A stretch of DNA of 43,286 nt from Anaerolineales bacterium UBA6055 (GCA_002428985.1 DIYL01000058.1:1-43286); one strand, 5' to 3'. Positions 18,741-27,168 are shown, counted from the stretch's first letter. Numbers and translations are program-made. The notes: generated by a model not told the origin, from the letters alone.

Positions 18741-19610
18741 TTAACCTATAAAGTCTATATATGTTAGCGATTTTGACTGGACATAAGTTTGTCTAGGGAT
18801 ACTACCCCCACCTGCTAATTGAAGGCATAACTCTATAATCGGTTCGCCGCTATCACGCTGATCAACATATGGGGATGCAACAAAATGTATTTCAGGATTC
18901 CGAAAAGCATCATATGCGACTTGCGTACCATCAAAACTAGCTATTGCGAAGTCATCTGTACGTCCGGTTTCTTGAAGAGCTCGAATTACACCTAAGGCAG
19001 TATCGTCGTTGACACATATCACTGCACCTTGATTACCTTGCCAATTATCAAGAAATGACAGAAAATTAAGTCTCGAGACCTCGGTGCTACTACCATTATT
19101 TATATAAAATGGTTCAATATCGTTAATCAAACCATTATCACGTAATACTTGGATAGTTGAATCGATACGCATATTACTGGTATCAACAAACCCTCGATCG
19201 GTAAAGCAAATGAGTTTATTAATTTGACTATGCCAATATTCACCTACCCAATCGACAAGCGCTTTCCCTGCGAGTGTACCCGTTGCTACCTCATCTATGC
19301 CATAGTAGTAGCTCCCAGCAATAGGTATATGCAAAGCAAGTGTTGGTATTTTTTTAAGGCGGAAAGGAAAAATAAGCTGAGCATTTAAGCGTTGGTCTAT
19401 GTGGAAGATAACAGCAACATCGACAGGTATAGATAAGAATTCGTCAATATTGGTTTTTGCACGTACTGAATCCATCGCATTGTCTCGTACGATTAGCTCT
19501 ACATCAGGGTGATTATCCACTACCCGTTGTAAGCTTTCTTGAAGTTCGACGGCAAATAAGTTGTTGGTATCAAGATTAGCAAATCCAATAATAATTGAAT
19601 TATCAGACAT
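18741..19610 (-). CDS. Cytosolic sugar-binding-type (Peripla_BP/LacI-like) protein
   Basis: A 289-residue protein with the fold signature of type I periplasmic binding proteins and the effector domain of LacI/GalR regulators: IIIGFANLDTNNLFAVELQ at the N-terminus, AVICVNDDTALGVIRALQETG and FAIASFDGT in the middle. It has neither a signal peptide or lipobox nor the N-terminal DNA-binding helix-turn-helix. It would thus be a free cytosolic ligand-binding domain. It stands alone between two signalling clusters and converges with the plus-strand cluster. It may act as a ligand sensor for a kinase or may be a remnant of a regulator; ligand unknown. Confidence 0.8.
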   Translation of the reverse strand: MSDNSIIIGFANLDTNNLFAVELQESLQRVVDNHPDVELIVRDNAMDSVRAKTNIDEFLSIPVDVAVIFHIDQRLNAQLIFPFRLKKIPTLALHIPIAGSYYYGIDEVATGTLAGKALVDWVGEYWHSQINKLICFTDRGFVDTSNMRIDSTIQVLRDNGLINDIEPFYINNGSSTEVSRLNFLSFLDNWQGNQGAVICVNDDTALGVIRALQETGRTDDFAIASFDGTQVAYDAFRNPEIHFVASPYVDQRDSGEPIIELCLQLAGGGSIPRQTYVQSKSLTYIDFIG

Positions 19611-19779
19611 AGAATGCTCTCTAGTTCAACTAATTTATTAAACAAATGTATTGTAAAGTAAACAAGACTTATCGGTAATCGTCAAAATCAAGTTAGATCA
19701 TAGTTAGATCTAAAATTAATCGAAGATATTTCTCCATCATTCCGCTTTATTGTATTCGCTTTAGTTAATATCACGATTT

Positions 19780-19995
19780 TGCATTTCAGAGGTGGTGGGA
19801 AAAGTCTGAGCTTCACGGACATAGGTCTGTAGCCGGTTGAGATTAGATTATAGATTGGCAATTTCTCGCAGATCATCGCGATATTACTCACGAGTCAGTT
19901 GATGTACTTTTCTCCTAAATGTAGAGTCACGTGAATATCGCACACAATTCAAGATTCTGTATGAGATTGGTGATTGCCTCTCCATCAAGATCCAT
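19780..19995 (-). pseudogene. Decayed third copy of the holin-like small membrane protein
   Basis: The minus strand starts MDLDGEAITNLIQNLELCAIFT and then meets TGA where the two better copies have TGG (Trp). Further stops and at least one frameshift follow, but the nucleotide sequence still tracks the genes at 23865 and 42513, down to the conserved end TTTCCCACCACCTCTGAAAT. It is a relic of the same gene family, possibly left by an earlier copy of the neighbouring mobile element. No function is expected. Confidence 0.8.
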
Positions 19996-20156
19996 AAGTG
20001 CCTCCCAGATGAGTTCTGGTGGTATTGTGCACATGCCAGAAGCAGTGATCGAGTTTAGCGAGACAGTACCGGACCATCCAATGAACTGTTTCATTGAGCT
20101 CGACAGATGGAAAAATAGTCGTGATTCTTCCACCAGTTTATGAGAGTCATTGATAG

Positions 20157-20525
20157 CTAAAGGAATTGTTTCAGCGCATTGTATAAGAGCGTATCATTAA
20201 TGGGTTTAGGAATATATGCAGAGAAACCTGCTTTTAGTGATTGGTGTTTCACAACATTATTATCAAATGCAGTCACAGCGATACATGGTAAATCAACAAG
20301 TTTCAGTTGCATCCGAATCTCTTGTAACAGTTGACTACCATCCATCTGCGGCAATGCTAGATCGATAATGGCAGCATCATATTGATTGGCTTTCAAATGG
20401 TCGATCGCGGATTCTGCATCAGATACACATTCTGAATTGATGTCCCACATATCAAGCATATCTTGAAGCATATCTCGTCCATCAGCTTCATCCTCGACAA
20501 TAAGAACAAGTGGCTTATTTTCCAT
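20157..20525 (-). CDS. CheY-like receiver protein (second of pair)
   Basis: A 122-residue stand-alone receiver: LVLIVEDEADGRDML, phospho-Asp in AAIIDLALPQMDG, Thr in CIAVTAFD and Lys in YIPKPIND. It is the last gene of a minus-strand set PhnD-like lipoprotein, kinase, receiver, receiver, with 19 bases to the preceding receiver. No output domain is attached. Paired receivers after a kinase commonly act as a phosphate sink or as separate branches of the response. Confidence 0.9.
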   Translation of the reverse strand: MENKPLVLIVEDEADGRDMLQDMLDMWDINSECVSDAESAIDHLKANQYDAAIIDLALPQMDGSQLLQEIRMQLKLVDLPCIAVTAFDNNVVKHQSLKAGFSAYIPKPINDTLLYNALKQFL

Positions 20526-20544
20526 TATGTATTTTACACCTCAG

Positions 20545-20937
20545 CTATTCAACAACAACGCGTATAAAGTCATTGACAAATGTTTCCGGATTTAAGGGTT
20601 TAGTCAAAAAGTTATGAAACCCAGCTGCTATAGCCTTTACCCGGTCATTTGGCATTGCATGAGCAGTCAAAGCGATGACTGGAATTTCCATCGTAGCCCG
20701 ATCTTTTTTCATAGCTTCAATAAATTCCCAACCACTCATCTCAGGCATTGATAAATCAGAAATAACGTAATCTGGTTGCTTCTCAATTGCAATTGCAAGA
20801 CCCTCAGCACCATTAGTAGCAGTCAAAACGACAACATCTAAATCTTCTAAGAGTGTTTCTGCTACTTCTAGACTGTCTGGTTCATCATCAATAATTAAGA
20901 TGGTTTTGCCGTCCACATACGACTCATTATATTCCAT
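20545..20937 (-). CDS. CheY-like receiver protein (first of pair)
   Basis: A 130-residue receiver with TILIIDDEPDSLEVAE, phospho-Asp in YVISDLSMPEMSGWEF, Thr in VIALTAHAMP and Lys in NFLTKPLNP. It begins three bases after the kinase stop codon, so it is almost certainly co-translated with that kinase and is its likely primary partner. No DNA-binding or enzymatic output domain is present. Confidence 0.92.
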   Translation of the reverse strand: MEYNESYVDGKTILIIDDEPDSLEVAETLLEDLDVVVLTATNGAEGLAIAIEKQPDYVISDLSMPEMSGWEFIEAMKKDRATMEIPVIALTAHAMPNDRVKAIAAGFHNFLTKPLNPETFVNDFIRVVVE

Positions 20938-20940
20938 TAT

Positions 20941-22425
20941 CTATGTCTCCTGAGTTAAAGCTTCAGATTTAGGAACGTTCATTGGTAAACTTACAGTAAA
21001 TGTAGACCCTTGTTCTGGTTGGCTCTTGAGGACAAGTGTTCCATCTAATTCCTTGACTAAACTATTGACAATAGCTAACCCTAAACCAGTTCCCTCATGT
21101 TGGCGCTTGCTAGATCCATCAACTTGTCGAAAGCGCTGGAATATAACATCTTGCATATGATATGGAATACCCATGCCCGTATCACTTACTTCAATTTCCC
21201 AATTTTTATTTTTCTTACGCACTTGTAGAGATACATAGCCTTCATCTGTAAATTTAAAGCCATTACCAATCAAGTTGATGACAATTTTGGAAAGTAGTCC
21301 TTCATCAGCCATAAGAGTGGGGGGTAGGTCGGGGTCAACGTTCATTTTGAACTCTAAGTTTTTCTCTTCTGCAAGTATCACCATTTGCGATTTCACATTA
21401 TCGAAGAACTGATTGACATCGAGAGGCGCTTCCATTACTTCAACCCGACCTGATTCAATACGACTGATGTCTAGAATGTCGTTAATCAATGAGAGTAGTC
21501 GTTCAGAATTTGCACGTGCTCGATCCAAACGGTGCTGGTTTTTATCGTCCAGATTCGCTTTGATTTTGATGATGCCTAGAAAACCAATAATTGCATTGAG
21601 TGGTGTTCTCAACTCATGACTCATGACTGCAAGGAATTCGTCTTTCAGACGACTATTCTCTCGTTCCCGAGCTGCAACTTCCTCCATTTCTGACAAGCGT
21701 TGTTCAATTGTATTATTAATGAGAGTATCAAATGCCAGGACTAACTCTTTGACTTCAGGTGTACTTTCACCTTGTAACTGAATGCGGTTTTCATAAACCC
21801 CATTAGCCACACTCTTGGTAGCTTCTATCAGATTATAGATCGGACGGGTAATTGAACGGCTAACTAAAATTGATGCAATCCAACCTACAACAATAATTAG
21901 TAAAGCAAGTAACAACGTTTGATTTTGTATATTGATAATCTTTGCTTGCAAGGGGCTGGTTGAAAGCTGTACACTAGTAGCACCAACGACTTGATCACCA
22001 ACCTTAATTGCTTGAGCCACACTCAAAGTTTCCGGATTCCAATTAAATTGAGGGGAATCTAGAGTAATATAGTTTAAACCATCAATGTCCGTTTCAAAAT
22101 AATATAGATTGGTTTCATTAATTGCATTACTTGCGACTAAGCGTCCATCACCTGTGTAAAACCGCACAATAACTTGCGAATCTCGTAGCTCATCAGCAAG
22201 ATTTTGCAAAGTTGCTATGTCGAAGTTCGCTAGATTATTATCAGCCGCAAAGCGAAGTGTGTTGAGCAGCGTCAACGCTTGATCTTCCAAGCTGTCTTGA
22301 AATGATGACTGTTCTGCTTGAATTAAAAATATTGATAAGATAAGTGAACTAATAACTACCAAAGTTGTGGTAAAGACAATAATGCGTCCTGCGATTGTCA
22401 ATTTGTTGAAACTGAAAGTCTGCAT
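20941..22425 (-). CDS. Membrane sensor histidine kinase (HAMP-HisKA-HATPase)
   Basis: A 494-residue kinase. One helix near residues 10-32, an extracellular sensor region of about 135 residues (SFQDSLEDQ to LQAKIINIQ), a second helix (LLALLIIVVGWIASILVS) and a HAMP domain (RSITRPIYNLIEATKSVANG). HisKA has LAVMSHELRTPLNAI and HATPase_c has NLIGNGFKFTDEG, DTGMGIPYHM and GTGLGLAIVNSLV. The start codon overlaps the stop of the PhnD-like gene (TAATG), so the binding protein and kinase are translationally coupled. The most economical model is that the bound lipoprotein contacts the sensor region. Confidence 0.93.
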   Translation of the reverse strand: MQTFSFNKLTIAGRIIVFTTTLVVISSLILSIFLIQAEQSSFQDSLEDQALTLLNTLRFAADNNLANFDIATLQNLADELRDSQVIVRFYTGDGRLVASNAINETNLYYFETDIDGLNYITLDSPQFNWNPETLSVAQAIKVGDQVVGATSVQLSTSPLQAKIINIQNQTLLLALLIIVVGWIASILVSRSITRPIYNLIEATKSVANGVYENRIQLQGESTPEVKELVLAFDTLINNTIEQRLSEMEEVAARERENSRLKDEFLAVMSHELRTPLNAIIGFLGIIKIKANLDDKNQHRLDRARANSERLLSLINDILDISRIESGRVEVMEAPLDVNQFFDNVKSQMVILAEEKNLEFKMNVDPDLPPTLMADEGLLSKIVINLIGNGFKFTDEGYVSLQVRKKNKNWEIEVSDTGMGIPYHMQDVIFQRFRQVDGSSKRQHEGTGLGLAIVNSLVKELDGTLVLKSQPEQGSTFTVSLPMNVPKSEALTQET

Positions 22426-23390
22426 TATTGACCCCCTCCAATTATCTCTAGCATTTCATTGATTTGAGCCTCAAAGGCATCGCGACCGCCTGGTAAATTG
22501 TCGAACCGTCTTGTCTCTATTGCCTCTAAAACAGTTTTACCCGATTCATTATTTTCCATGTCCATTAAAACAGTTGTAGTAGCTTCTATTAGATCTTGTT
22601 CTACTTGAGGACTTACCGAAATGATCTGGTTGGGGATTGGGTCAGTTTCTGCAATGATTAGTAATCTATCACGTGTTTCTTCCGGTATCTTCGCGTATTC
22701 GAAGTTATTCGTAACACCTACATTAGCGCGACCAGCGATCACCCAATTGATAACATTGATGTCATCATTGGCAAATACATACCCTATTTCAGAGGAGTTT
22801 ATGGAGCTATTGACCTCATCAACTTCAATAACATCGAAACCGTTTTGTAAAAGATAAACCGTGGGCAAAAAGTAACCTGATGTGGAAAATGGTCTATCGT
22901 AAGCAATAATTTCACCACGTAAATCTTCAAGTGTCGTAATACCATTCTCTTGAACGGTAAAGAAAACACTGTGATATTCTTCTACGAAGTCTCGCCAATG
23001 CCGTAAAATCGGTCTTCCTTGACTTGCAGAATTAACAATGGAAGAAGGGTATGAACTGTCAATATATAAATCAACTTCACCCGACTCTAACCACTCTGAC
23101 ATCGTGTTGAGATCTGGTGCTACACGAACGATACCATGGGTTATGCCATACTCATCCAATTCTGCTGCTAAGTAATTGGCAAGAGGTTGCCAAAATGCAG
23201 TGACTTCATCAATCCGATTAGAGACATCGCCAATTACAATTGGATTTGTACCTGAGGTTAAATTGACTACATTCGATTCTCCGTCTAGAGATTCTGTATT
23301 AGCTTGTGTTGTACATCCCAGTACCAATAGAGGTACTAAAAGCATGAGGACAAAAATAAGGGTTTTTCTGACAATATTTTGCATATCCAC
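22425..23390 (-). CDS. PhnD-like phosphate/phosphonate-type binding lipoprotein
   Basis: A 321-residue extracytoplasmic binding protein with a lipoprotein signal (VLMLLVPLLVLGC, acylated Cys in LVLGCTT). The mature part follows the PhnD/PBP-like fold: NPIVIGDVSNR, the ligand-loop region LYIDSSYPSS, LRGEIIAYDRPFSTSGYFLP, and a VGVTNNFEYAKIP segment. The family binds phosphonates, phosphite and other oxyanions. No ABC permease or ATPase is adjacent; instead a histidine kinase and two receivers follow with start/stop overlap, so the protein probably serves sensing rather than import. The start may be this GTG (23390) or the ATG six bases in. Confidence 0.88.
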   Translation of the reverse strand: MDMQNIVRKTLIFVLMLLVPLLVLGCTTQANTESLDGESNVVNLTSGTNPIVIGDVSNRIDEVTAFWQPLANYLAAELDEYGITHGIVRVAPDLNTMSEWLESGEVDLYIDSSYPSSIVNSASQGRPILRHWRDFVEEYHSVFFTVQENGITTLEDLRGEIIAYDRPFSTSGYFLPTVYLLQNGFDVIEVDEVNSSINSSEIGYVFANDDINVINWVIAGRANVGVTNNFEYAKIPEETRDRLLIIAETDPIPNQIISVSPQVEQDLIEATTTVLMDMENNESGKTVLEAIETRRFDNLPGGRDAFEAQINEMLEIIGGGQ

Positions 23391-23864
23391 AACACTTCAA
23401 CTATTAGAAATAAAAGCGCATATCTTGGAGGTATTGAAGCAATTAATGTTTCGCTTGGATGTGATGAATTTTACTGTGAATACCTAACCTATTTATTTGT
23501 TGAAACATAAATAAGAATAGTTGATTGGAGGCGATGTTCGATGTAATAAAATGTATAAATAAGGCTATGAAACTATTCCAAGTATAACGACTACATCATT
23601 ATAAATATAAAACTTAATTTGTGAATATTAAGGTTTGTAACGAATGCCTTTTCAGACAACGTAATAATGCAATATATAATAGGTTTGATAACATAAACAA
23701 ATGTTTATCTTTTATCCTTCAAACACTAAGCAAAAACGTTCCAGCAAAGTAGAGTGTTTTGACTGTATCGGTCGCATAAGCCGCCTTAAGGTCATATGAG
23801 GACAATAACCAAAAATTCTCCAGTTATGTCACTATCTCATAAATATGGAGATTCTGTAAAAGCC
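23391..23864. other. Intergenic region with repeat end and operon promoter
   Basis: The interval lies between the divergent-end PhnD operon start (23390) and the stop of the holin-like gene. Its first part must hold the promoter of the PhnD-kinase operon; no clear boxes were chosen. From about 23773 to 23864 it is repeated downstream of the related gene at 42449-42512, so the repeat extends about 90 bases past the stop codon. No gene was supported. Confidence 0.6.
23811..23855 (-). terminator. Hairpin-T-run after the holin-like gene
   Basis: On the minus strand TCTCCA pairs with TGGAGA across a 23-base loop and is followed by ATTTTT. It lies about 10-50 bases past the stop codon of the gene at 23865 and is partly conserved after the second copy (near 42490). 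This fits an intrinsic terminator for the leftward cassette, though the loop is long. Confidence 0.5.
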
Positions 23865-24098
23865 TTATGACTGTTGCATTTCAGAAGTAGTGGGGAACGT
23901 ATGAGCTTCACGAACATAGGTCTGAACTTGAGACAGATTGTGACGTAAGTTTGCAATTTCGCGTAAGTCTTCCCGATATTGTTCACGGGTGGTCTGATGA
24001 GCTTTCTTTTCTTGCAGATAGAGCCAAGCAAATATACTCCACATACCCAAGGATTGAACAAGATCGAGCACCTGGGAAAAATCAAATTCGGATGTCAT
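23865..24098 (-). CDS. Holin-like small membrane protein (BhlA/UviB type)
   Basis: A 77-residue protein: a short amphipathic start, one membrane helix (LGMWSIFAWLYLQEKK), then a charged coiled coil (REQYREDLREIANLRHNLS) and tail TFPTTSEMQQS. The single N-terminal helix, followed by a charged coil, resembles BhlA/UviB holin-like proteins of phages and bacteriocin operons, which permeabilise the membrane during release. Its stop codon is followed by a likely terminator; its start lies two bases after the collagen-like gene, as in a phage late operon. A close relative lies at 42513 and a ruined one at 19780. The holin role is inferred from architecture and context. Confidence 0.65.
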   Translation of the reverse strand: MTSEFDFSQVLDLVQSLGMWSIFAWLYLQEKKAHQTTREQYREDLREIANLRHNLSQVQTYVREAHTFPTTSEMQQS

Positions 24099-24100
24099 AG

Positions 24101-25504
24101 TTATAATGTCTCCAAACAGATACCATCAACATACATCGTACCCGTAGAATTTGCTGGCGATGGTTGAACCCATTCCGTATGAATAAATACGATTTGATCA
24201 ACTGTTTTAGTCGGGTCAGATGCTGGCAGATCATAAGATAGTGTTCCGACAAAACCACCAGATGGTAAATCAAAATCAGGCATATCAATTTCTACGACTG
24301 TACCATCTGTATAGATGTATCTCACAAAGTTATCGTTGATATTGTTGTTCCGACTATTACCCGCAGATGAATCCCAATCAACTGAGACTCCAACCACATT
24401 ATTAAGATTCAATCCGGTTGGAATGACCATCACGAATCGGAAACACCCGTTAGTATATTGCTGGTTCGTACGCATACGGAATCTAGAACCAATCCATTCG
24501 CCCAGACTAGCGGATTCAGACCAACCTTGTTGACCGTTCACAAAATCCCAACAAGTTTGCGTCGTCACACAACTGAATGTGCTACAATCACCTAGACCTT
24601 TCTCGCCGTCAACAAATGCCCACAACGCCCATTGACCGTCGGTTATTGCATCAATCGCTTGCCCAATAATCTGACGTGTCGTAACTGACCAAGACACAAC
24701 TTGTTCAGCCCATGTTTTAGCGATGTCTTTGTCTAAATCACCACAATACAGTTGTTCAATCAGATTCGTTTTTTCCGCATTGTATTCATTGGCGATTGTA
24801 GTCGGATCTGCTGTTTCGAGCGATGCAATCAATTGTTGCAGCACACTACCGTTCCAACCAAATGGACTGACTAGAAGAGCCTCTAAGATTTCGAGATTCG
24901 TTAATACAGACAAGTCCGTGATGATGTCTGTCACGATTATCAAAACACGATCTGCAATCCCATGAGCAGCTGAACACACTTTGTCAGGTGACTCAGTCCG
25001 TGTCGGTGGATCTGGTAGGTTATTACCATTCGTGCCATCTTGCCCATCAACTCCCGCTGGCCCTTGTTCACCTTGAATCCCCTGCGGTCCAATCGGACCT
25101 TGCTCGCCTTGTGGTCCAGGTAATCCCACGCAAGTGCTCAAATCTGCAAATTGAATCCATGTTTGCCCACCATCAATAGAAGATTCTAAGATACATGAGC
25201 TTGTACCGTTTTGTCTGACTTGTAGTTGTTGCGTCATTGATCCACACGAATTCCCTAAGGCTAACGCTATCATTAGCTTACGTACTTGCGCAATGGCAAA
25301 GTCGATTGTGACATCATCGCCAAGCCATGCATCTTCCCACACCAACCGTTCAAGTAGTCCATCAATGTGGGGTATCCATTCGACATTCACACATACTGGA
25401 CGGGTGGGTTCATCAAAAATCCCCACACTCGGTGGGGCTAGTGGGTTGATGCGAGTATCGTATGGCACGATACCCGCACGTTGTTGTTGACCCGGTGTGG
25501 TCAT
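24101..25504 (-). CDS. Collagen-like fibre-type protein
   Basis: A 467-residue protein. Residues 127-160 are about eleven uninterrupted Gly-X-Y triplets (GPQGEQGPIGPQ...), a collagen-like triple-helix segment of the kind found in phage tail fibres and spikes. The N-terminal 125 residues could be an anchor to the particle. The C-terminal about 150 residues (from CWDFVNGQQGW to YVDGICLETL) are beta-rich with jelly-roll/carbohydrate-binding character. No signal peptide is present, which argues for a particle component rather than a surface-secreted protein. It is between two paralogous structural-type genes and the holin-like gene. The partial gene at 42780, also just upstream of a holin-like gene, ends in a comparable beta-rich domain. 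Confidence 0.7.
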   Translation of the reverse strand: MTTPGQQQRAGIVPYDTRINPLAPPSVGIFDEPTRPVCVNVEWIPHIDGLLERLVWEDAWLGDDVTIDFAIAQVRKLMIALALGNSCGSMTQQLQVRQNGTSSCILESSIDGGQTWIQFADLSTCVGLPGPQGEQGPIGPQGIQGEQGPAGVDGQDGTNGNNLPDPPTRTESPDKVCSAAHGIADRVLIIVTDIITDLSVLTNLEILEALLVSPFGWNGSVLQQLIASLETADPTTIANEYNAEKTNLIEQLYCGDLDKDIAKTWAEQVVSWSVTTRQIIGQAIDAITDGQWALWAFVDGEKGLGDCSTFSCVTTQTCWDFVNGQQGWSESASLGEWIGSRFRMRTNQQYTNGCFRFVMVIPTGLNLNNVVGVSVDWDSSAGNSRNNNINDNFVRYIYTDGTVVEIDMPDFDLPSGGFVGTLSYDLPASDPTKTVDQIVFIHTEWVQPSPANSTGTMYVDGICLETL

Positions 25505-25506
25505 GG

Positions 25507-26010
25507 TTAGCCTCGACTAGACGCGAACGATTCCAGACCAGAGATATAAGTCGTTACATCATCGCCATAAGCATCTGATGGAGTGATGTCTGTACCAACA
25601 CCAATATTTTGACCCGTTATAATCCGCTGGACAAAGGCATCTACTGTTGCATTGACTGCATCTAGAACACCTAAGTCATTGAGAAATGTCTCAGCAAATG
25701 TTGGAATACGGAATTGCGTTTCTGAACCACTGGTTGTACCAAAGGTAAACCGTACACCTTCCTCAATATCAGCACCCGCAATTGCTGTTGCTTTCAGACC
25801 GAGACCTGCTGGTAAATTGACCTCCAGTGAGATGGACGCGCTGATGATCTTGCCACGAATAACCGCATCAATCAGTTGCACCGTACTACGAATCGCAGAT
25901 TTGAGCGCACCAATATCAACATTCAATGGATGATTGAAGGTGATGGTTGACTGCTTGCCTTTGCTGTCTTCTACAACAACATTTGAAACAATAGATAGTC
26001 CATAAGCCAT
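25507..26010 (-). CDS. Unknown beta-rich protein, paralogue A
   Basis: A 167-residue protein of no family recognised here. It shares with its upstream neighbour the pattern GLGLKATAIAGADIEEG, FTF, FRIPTFAET and VQRIITG, and both open with MAxG and a DSKGK/DAKGK turn. The two are clearly tandem duplicates at roughly one-third identity. There is no signal peptide or membrane helix. Placement in a compact leftward cassette with a fibre-type and a holin-like gene suggests a particle component such as a coat or tail protein, but nothing in the sequence proves this. Confidence 0.6.
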   Translation of the reverse strand: MAYGLSIVSNVVVEDSKGKQSTITFNHPLNVDIGALKSAIRSTVQLIDAVIRGKIISASISLEVNLPAGLGLKATAIAGADIEEGVRFTFGTTSGSETQFRIPTFAETFLNDLGVLDAVNATVDAFVQRIITGQNIGVGTDITPSDAYGDDVTTYISGLESFASSRG

Positions 26011-26024
26011 AAGAGTGCTCCCTT

Positions 26025-26537
26025 CTATGACCGTTTACGTTTACGGAATGCATCTTTGGCACTCACAAGGTTATCCACGTTGTTACCGCGTGAATCTGCC
26101 CAACGAACCGTGGTTGCACCTTGTGTGTCACCTTGAATAATGCGTTGGACAAGATTATCTACGTCCACAGCGGCGGTATCGACAGCTGTACCTGTTTCCA
26201 GACCGTAGGTTTCGTCGAAGGTGGGCAAACGGAACTTGGTGGGTGCACCCTCGGTACTACGGAATGTGAACAATGCACCTTCCTCGACATCACTACCCGC
26301 AATGGCAGCAGTCTTGAGTCCGAGTCCACTCAGATCGACACCGATGACGGCACTAGCGTCTTTAATAACACCATCGACCAATGGATCAATGAGTTGGGCG
26401 GTTGTCTGCGCGAACACACCATCCCCAATGAGTCCGGGAATATCGGTGGTTTCTGGGAAGTGCATCACAAAACTACCTGTCTTGCCCTTTGCATCTTCAA
26501 TGGAATATGTGAGGTCTACTTGATCGCCAAAAGCCAT
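26025..26537 (-). CDS. Unknown beta-rich protein, paralogue B
   Basis: A 170-residue protein, the upstream duplicate of the previous gene, with GLGLKTAAIAGSDVEEG, FTF, FRLPTFDET and VQRIIQG. The tail ends in a basic cluster (RKRKRS), unlike paralogue A. It starts after a good ribosome site (GGGAGG region) and is 14 bases from paralogue A. Function unknown. Two related, similarly sized copies are what would be expected of subunits that assemble together. Confidence 0.6.
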   Translation of the reverse strand: MAFGDQVDLTYSIEDAKGKTGSFVMHFPETTDIPGLIGDGVFAQTTAQLIDPLVDGVIKDASAVIGVDLSGLGLKTAAIAGSDVEEGALFTFRSTEGAPTKFRLPTFDETYGLETGTAVDTAAVDVDNLVQRIIQGDTQGATTVRWADSRGNNVDNLVSAKDAFRKRKRS

Positions 26538-26550
26538 GTGTTAAACCTCC

Positions 26551-26856
26551 CTACTGCCACGTATACAGATCATAGCCGCCGCGTCCATTTGGACCAGCGA
26601 CCATTCGTTTGCTAAGCATGTTGGCGGATTCCAATTCTGCACAGTGACTCAAAATCACATTCCATCCGATTTTTGGATAGATGGGACGTGTTTTGTCAAG
26701 ACCGACACCGTTTTGATCCAGGTCAATCACTTTGAGATAGTTGTGCAACTTAACCGCATCTACTGATGGTGTTGCAACAGGTTGAGCTTGTGGCACAGGT
26801 TGAACGACAGATGTCGGTTCAGGTTGCGCTTGTGGCTCTGGAGCGGGTTGTGTCAT
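26551..26856 (-). CDS. Pro/Gln-rich small protein
   Basis: A 101-residue protein. The first 30 residues are a flexible Pro/Gln/Ala-rich segment (PEPQAQPEPTSVVQPVPQAQ); the remaining 65 form a compact domain (LHNYLKVIDLDQNGVGLDKT...). No family was recognised. It is the first gene of the leftward cassette, 13 bases before paralogue B, with the two perfect palindromes upstream of it. Confidence 0.55.
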   Translation of the reverse strand: MTQPAPEPQAQPEPTSVVQPVPQAQPVATPSVDAVKLHNYLKVIDLDQNGVGLDKTRPIYPKIGWNVILSHCAELESANMLSKRMVAGPNGRGGYDLYTWQ

Positions 26857-26882
26857 AAGATATGTCCTCTCTTTGACTTGGT

Positions 26883-26900
26883 AATCATCTATAGATGATT
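26883..26900. promoter_or_regulatory. Perfect 18-bp palindrome upstream of the leftward cassette
   Basis: The half-site is AATCATCTA followed by its exact complement. It lies 27 bases upstream of the start codon at 26856, in the position expected of an operator overlapping the start of transcription. The likely binder is the XRE-type regulator encoded at 27260, which is inference. Confidence 0.6.
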
Positions 26901-26947
26901 GATTGTAAAAGTAATGAAAATACTACACATATCTATCTTGACATTGA

Positions 26948-26971
26948 TATATTGATTTATAAATCAATATA
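26948..26971. promoter_or_regulatory. Perfect 24-bp palindrome upstream of the leftward cassette
   Basis: The half-site is TATATTGATTTA followed directly by its exact complement, with no spacer. It is about 90 bases upstream of the cassette start. It could be an operator for a dimeric helix-turn-helix protein or a cruciform-forming element. Lack of a T-run and its upstream position argue against a terminator for the cassette. Confidence 0.6.
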
Positions 26972-27053
26972 CAGTTACAAGTCAACTTATTTAACATTTG
27001 TATTTTGATGTCATCAGGAGAATATCTTGAGAAGATCATGCTCAAACCTAAAA

Positions 27054-27078
27054 CTTAGTCGTTTTAGTCGTCTTAGTC
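27054..27078 (+). repeat. Iteron block 1 (9-bp period)
   Basis: Nearly three tandem units of the form CTTAGTCGT / TTTAGTCGT / CTTAGTC. The same 25 bases recur in inverted orientation at 30278-30302 with 22 of 25 positions identical. The 9-bp period places each unit in similar but not identical helical phase. Such blocks are typical of sites for replication initiators or plasmid-type regulators. The two blocks bracket the regulator, the small basic protein and the PrimPol-helicase genes. Confidence 0.6.
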
Positions 27079-27156
27079 ATGTTCAGAAACACAAAGAATC
27101 ATCAAAACCTCTCAAATAGTGTCTGATAGCTAATTCTAACCACTTTCGTACCACTA

Positions 27157-27168
27157 GAACTTTTGTTC
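27157..27168. promoter_or_regulatory. GAAC-N4-GTTC box (LexA-like)
   Basis: The palindrome TAGAACTTTTGTTCTA (27155-27170) contains GAAC TTTT GTTC, the core of the SOS/LexA operator known from Firmicutes and Actinobacteria. It lies about 45 bases before the start of a small plus-strand reading frame with a strong ribosome site. Whether LexA of this organism uses this motif is not known from the window. Confidence 0.5.

Noticed and set aside
24988..25179. A plus-strand frame opposite the collagen-like segment
   Set aside because: It arises from the regular Gly-X-Y codon pattern on the other strand.
26121..26615. A 164-codon plus-strand frame opposite the paralogous genes
   Set aside because: It is the antisense shadow of a well-supported gene, with no ribosome site and no family resemblance.
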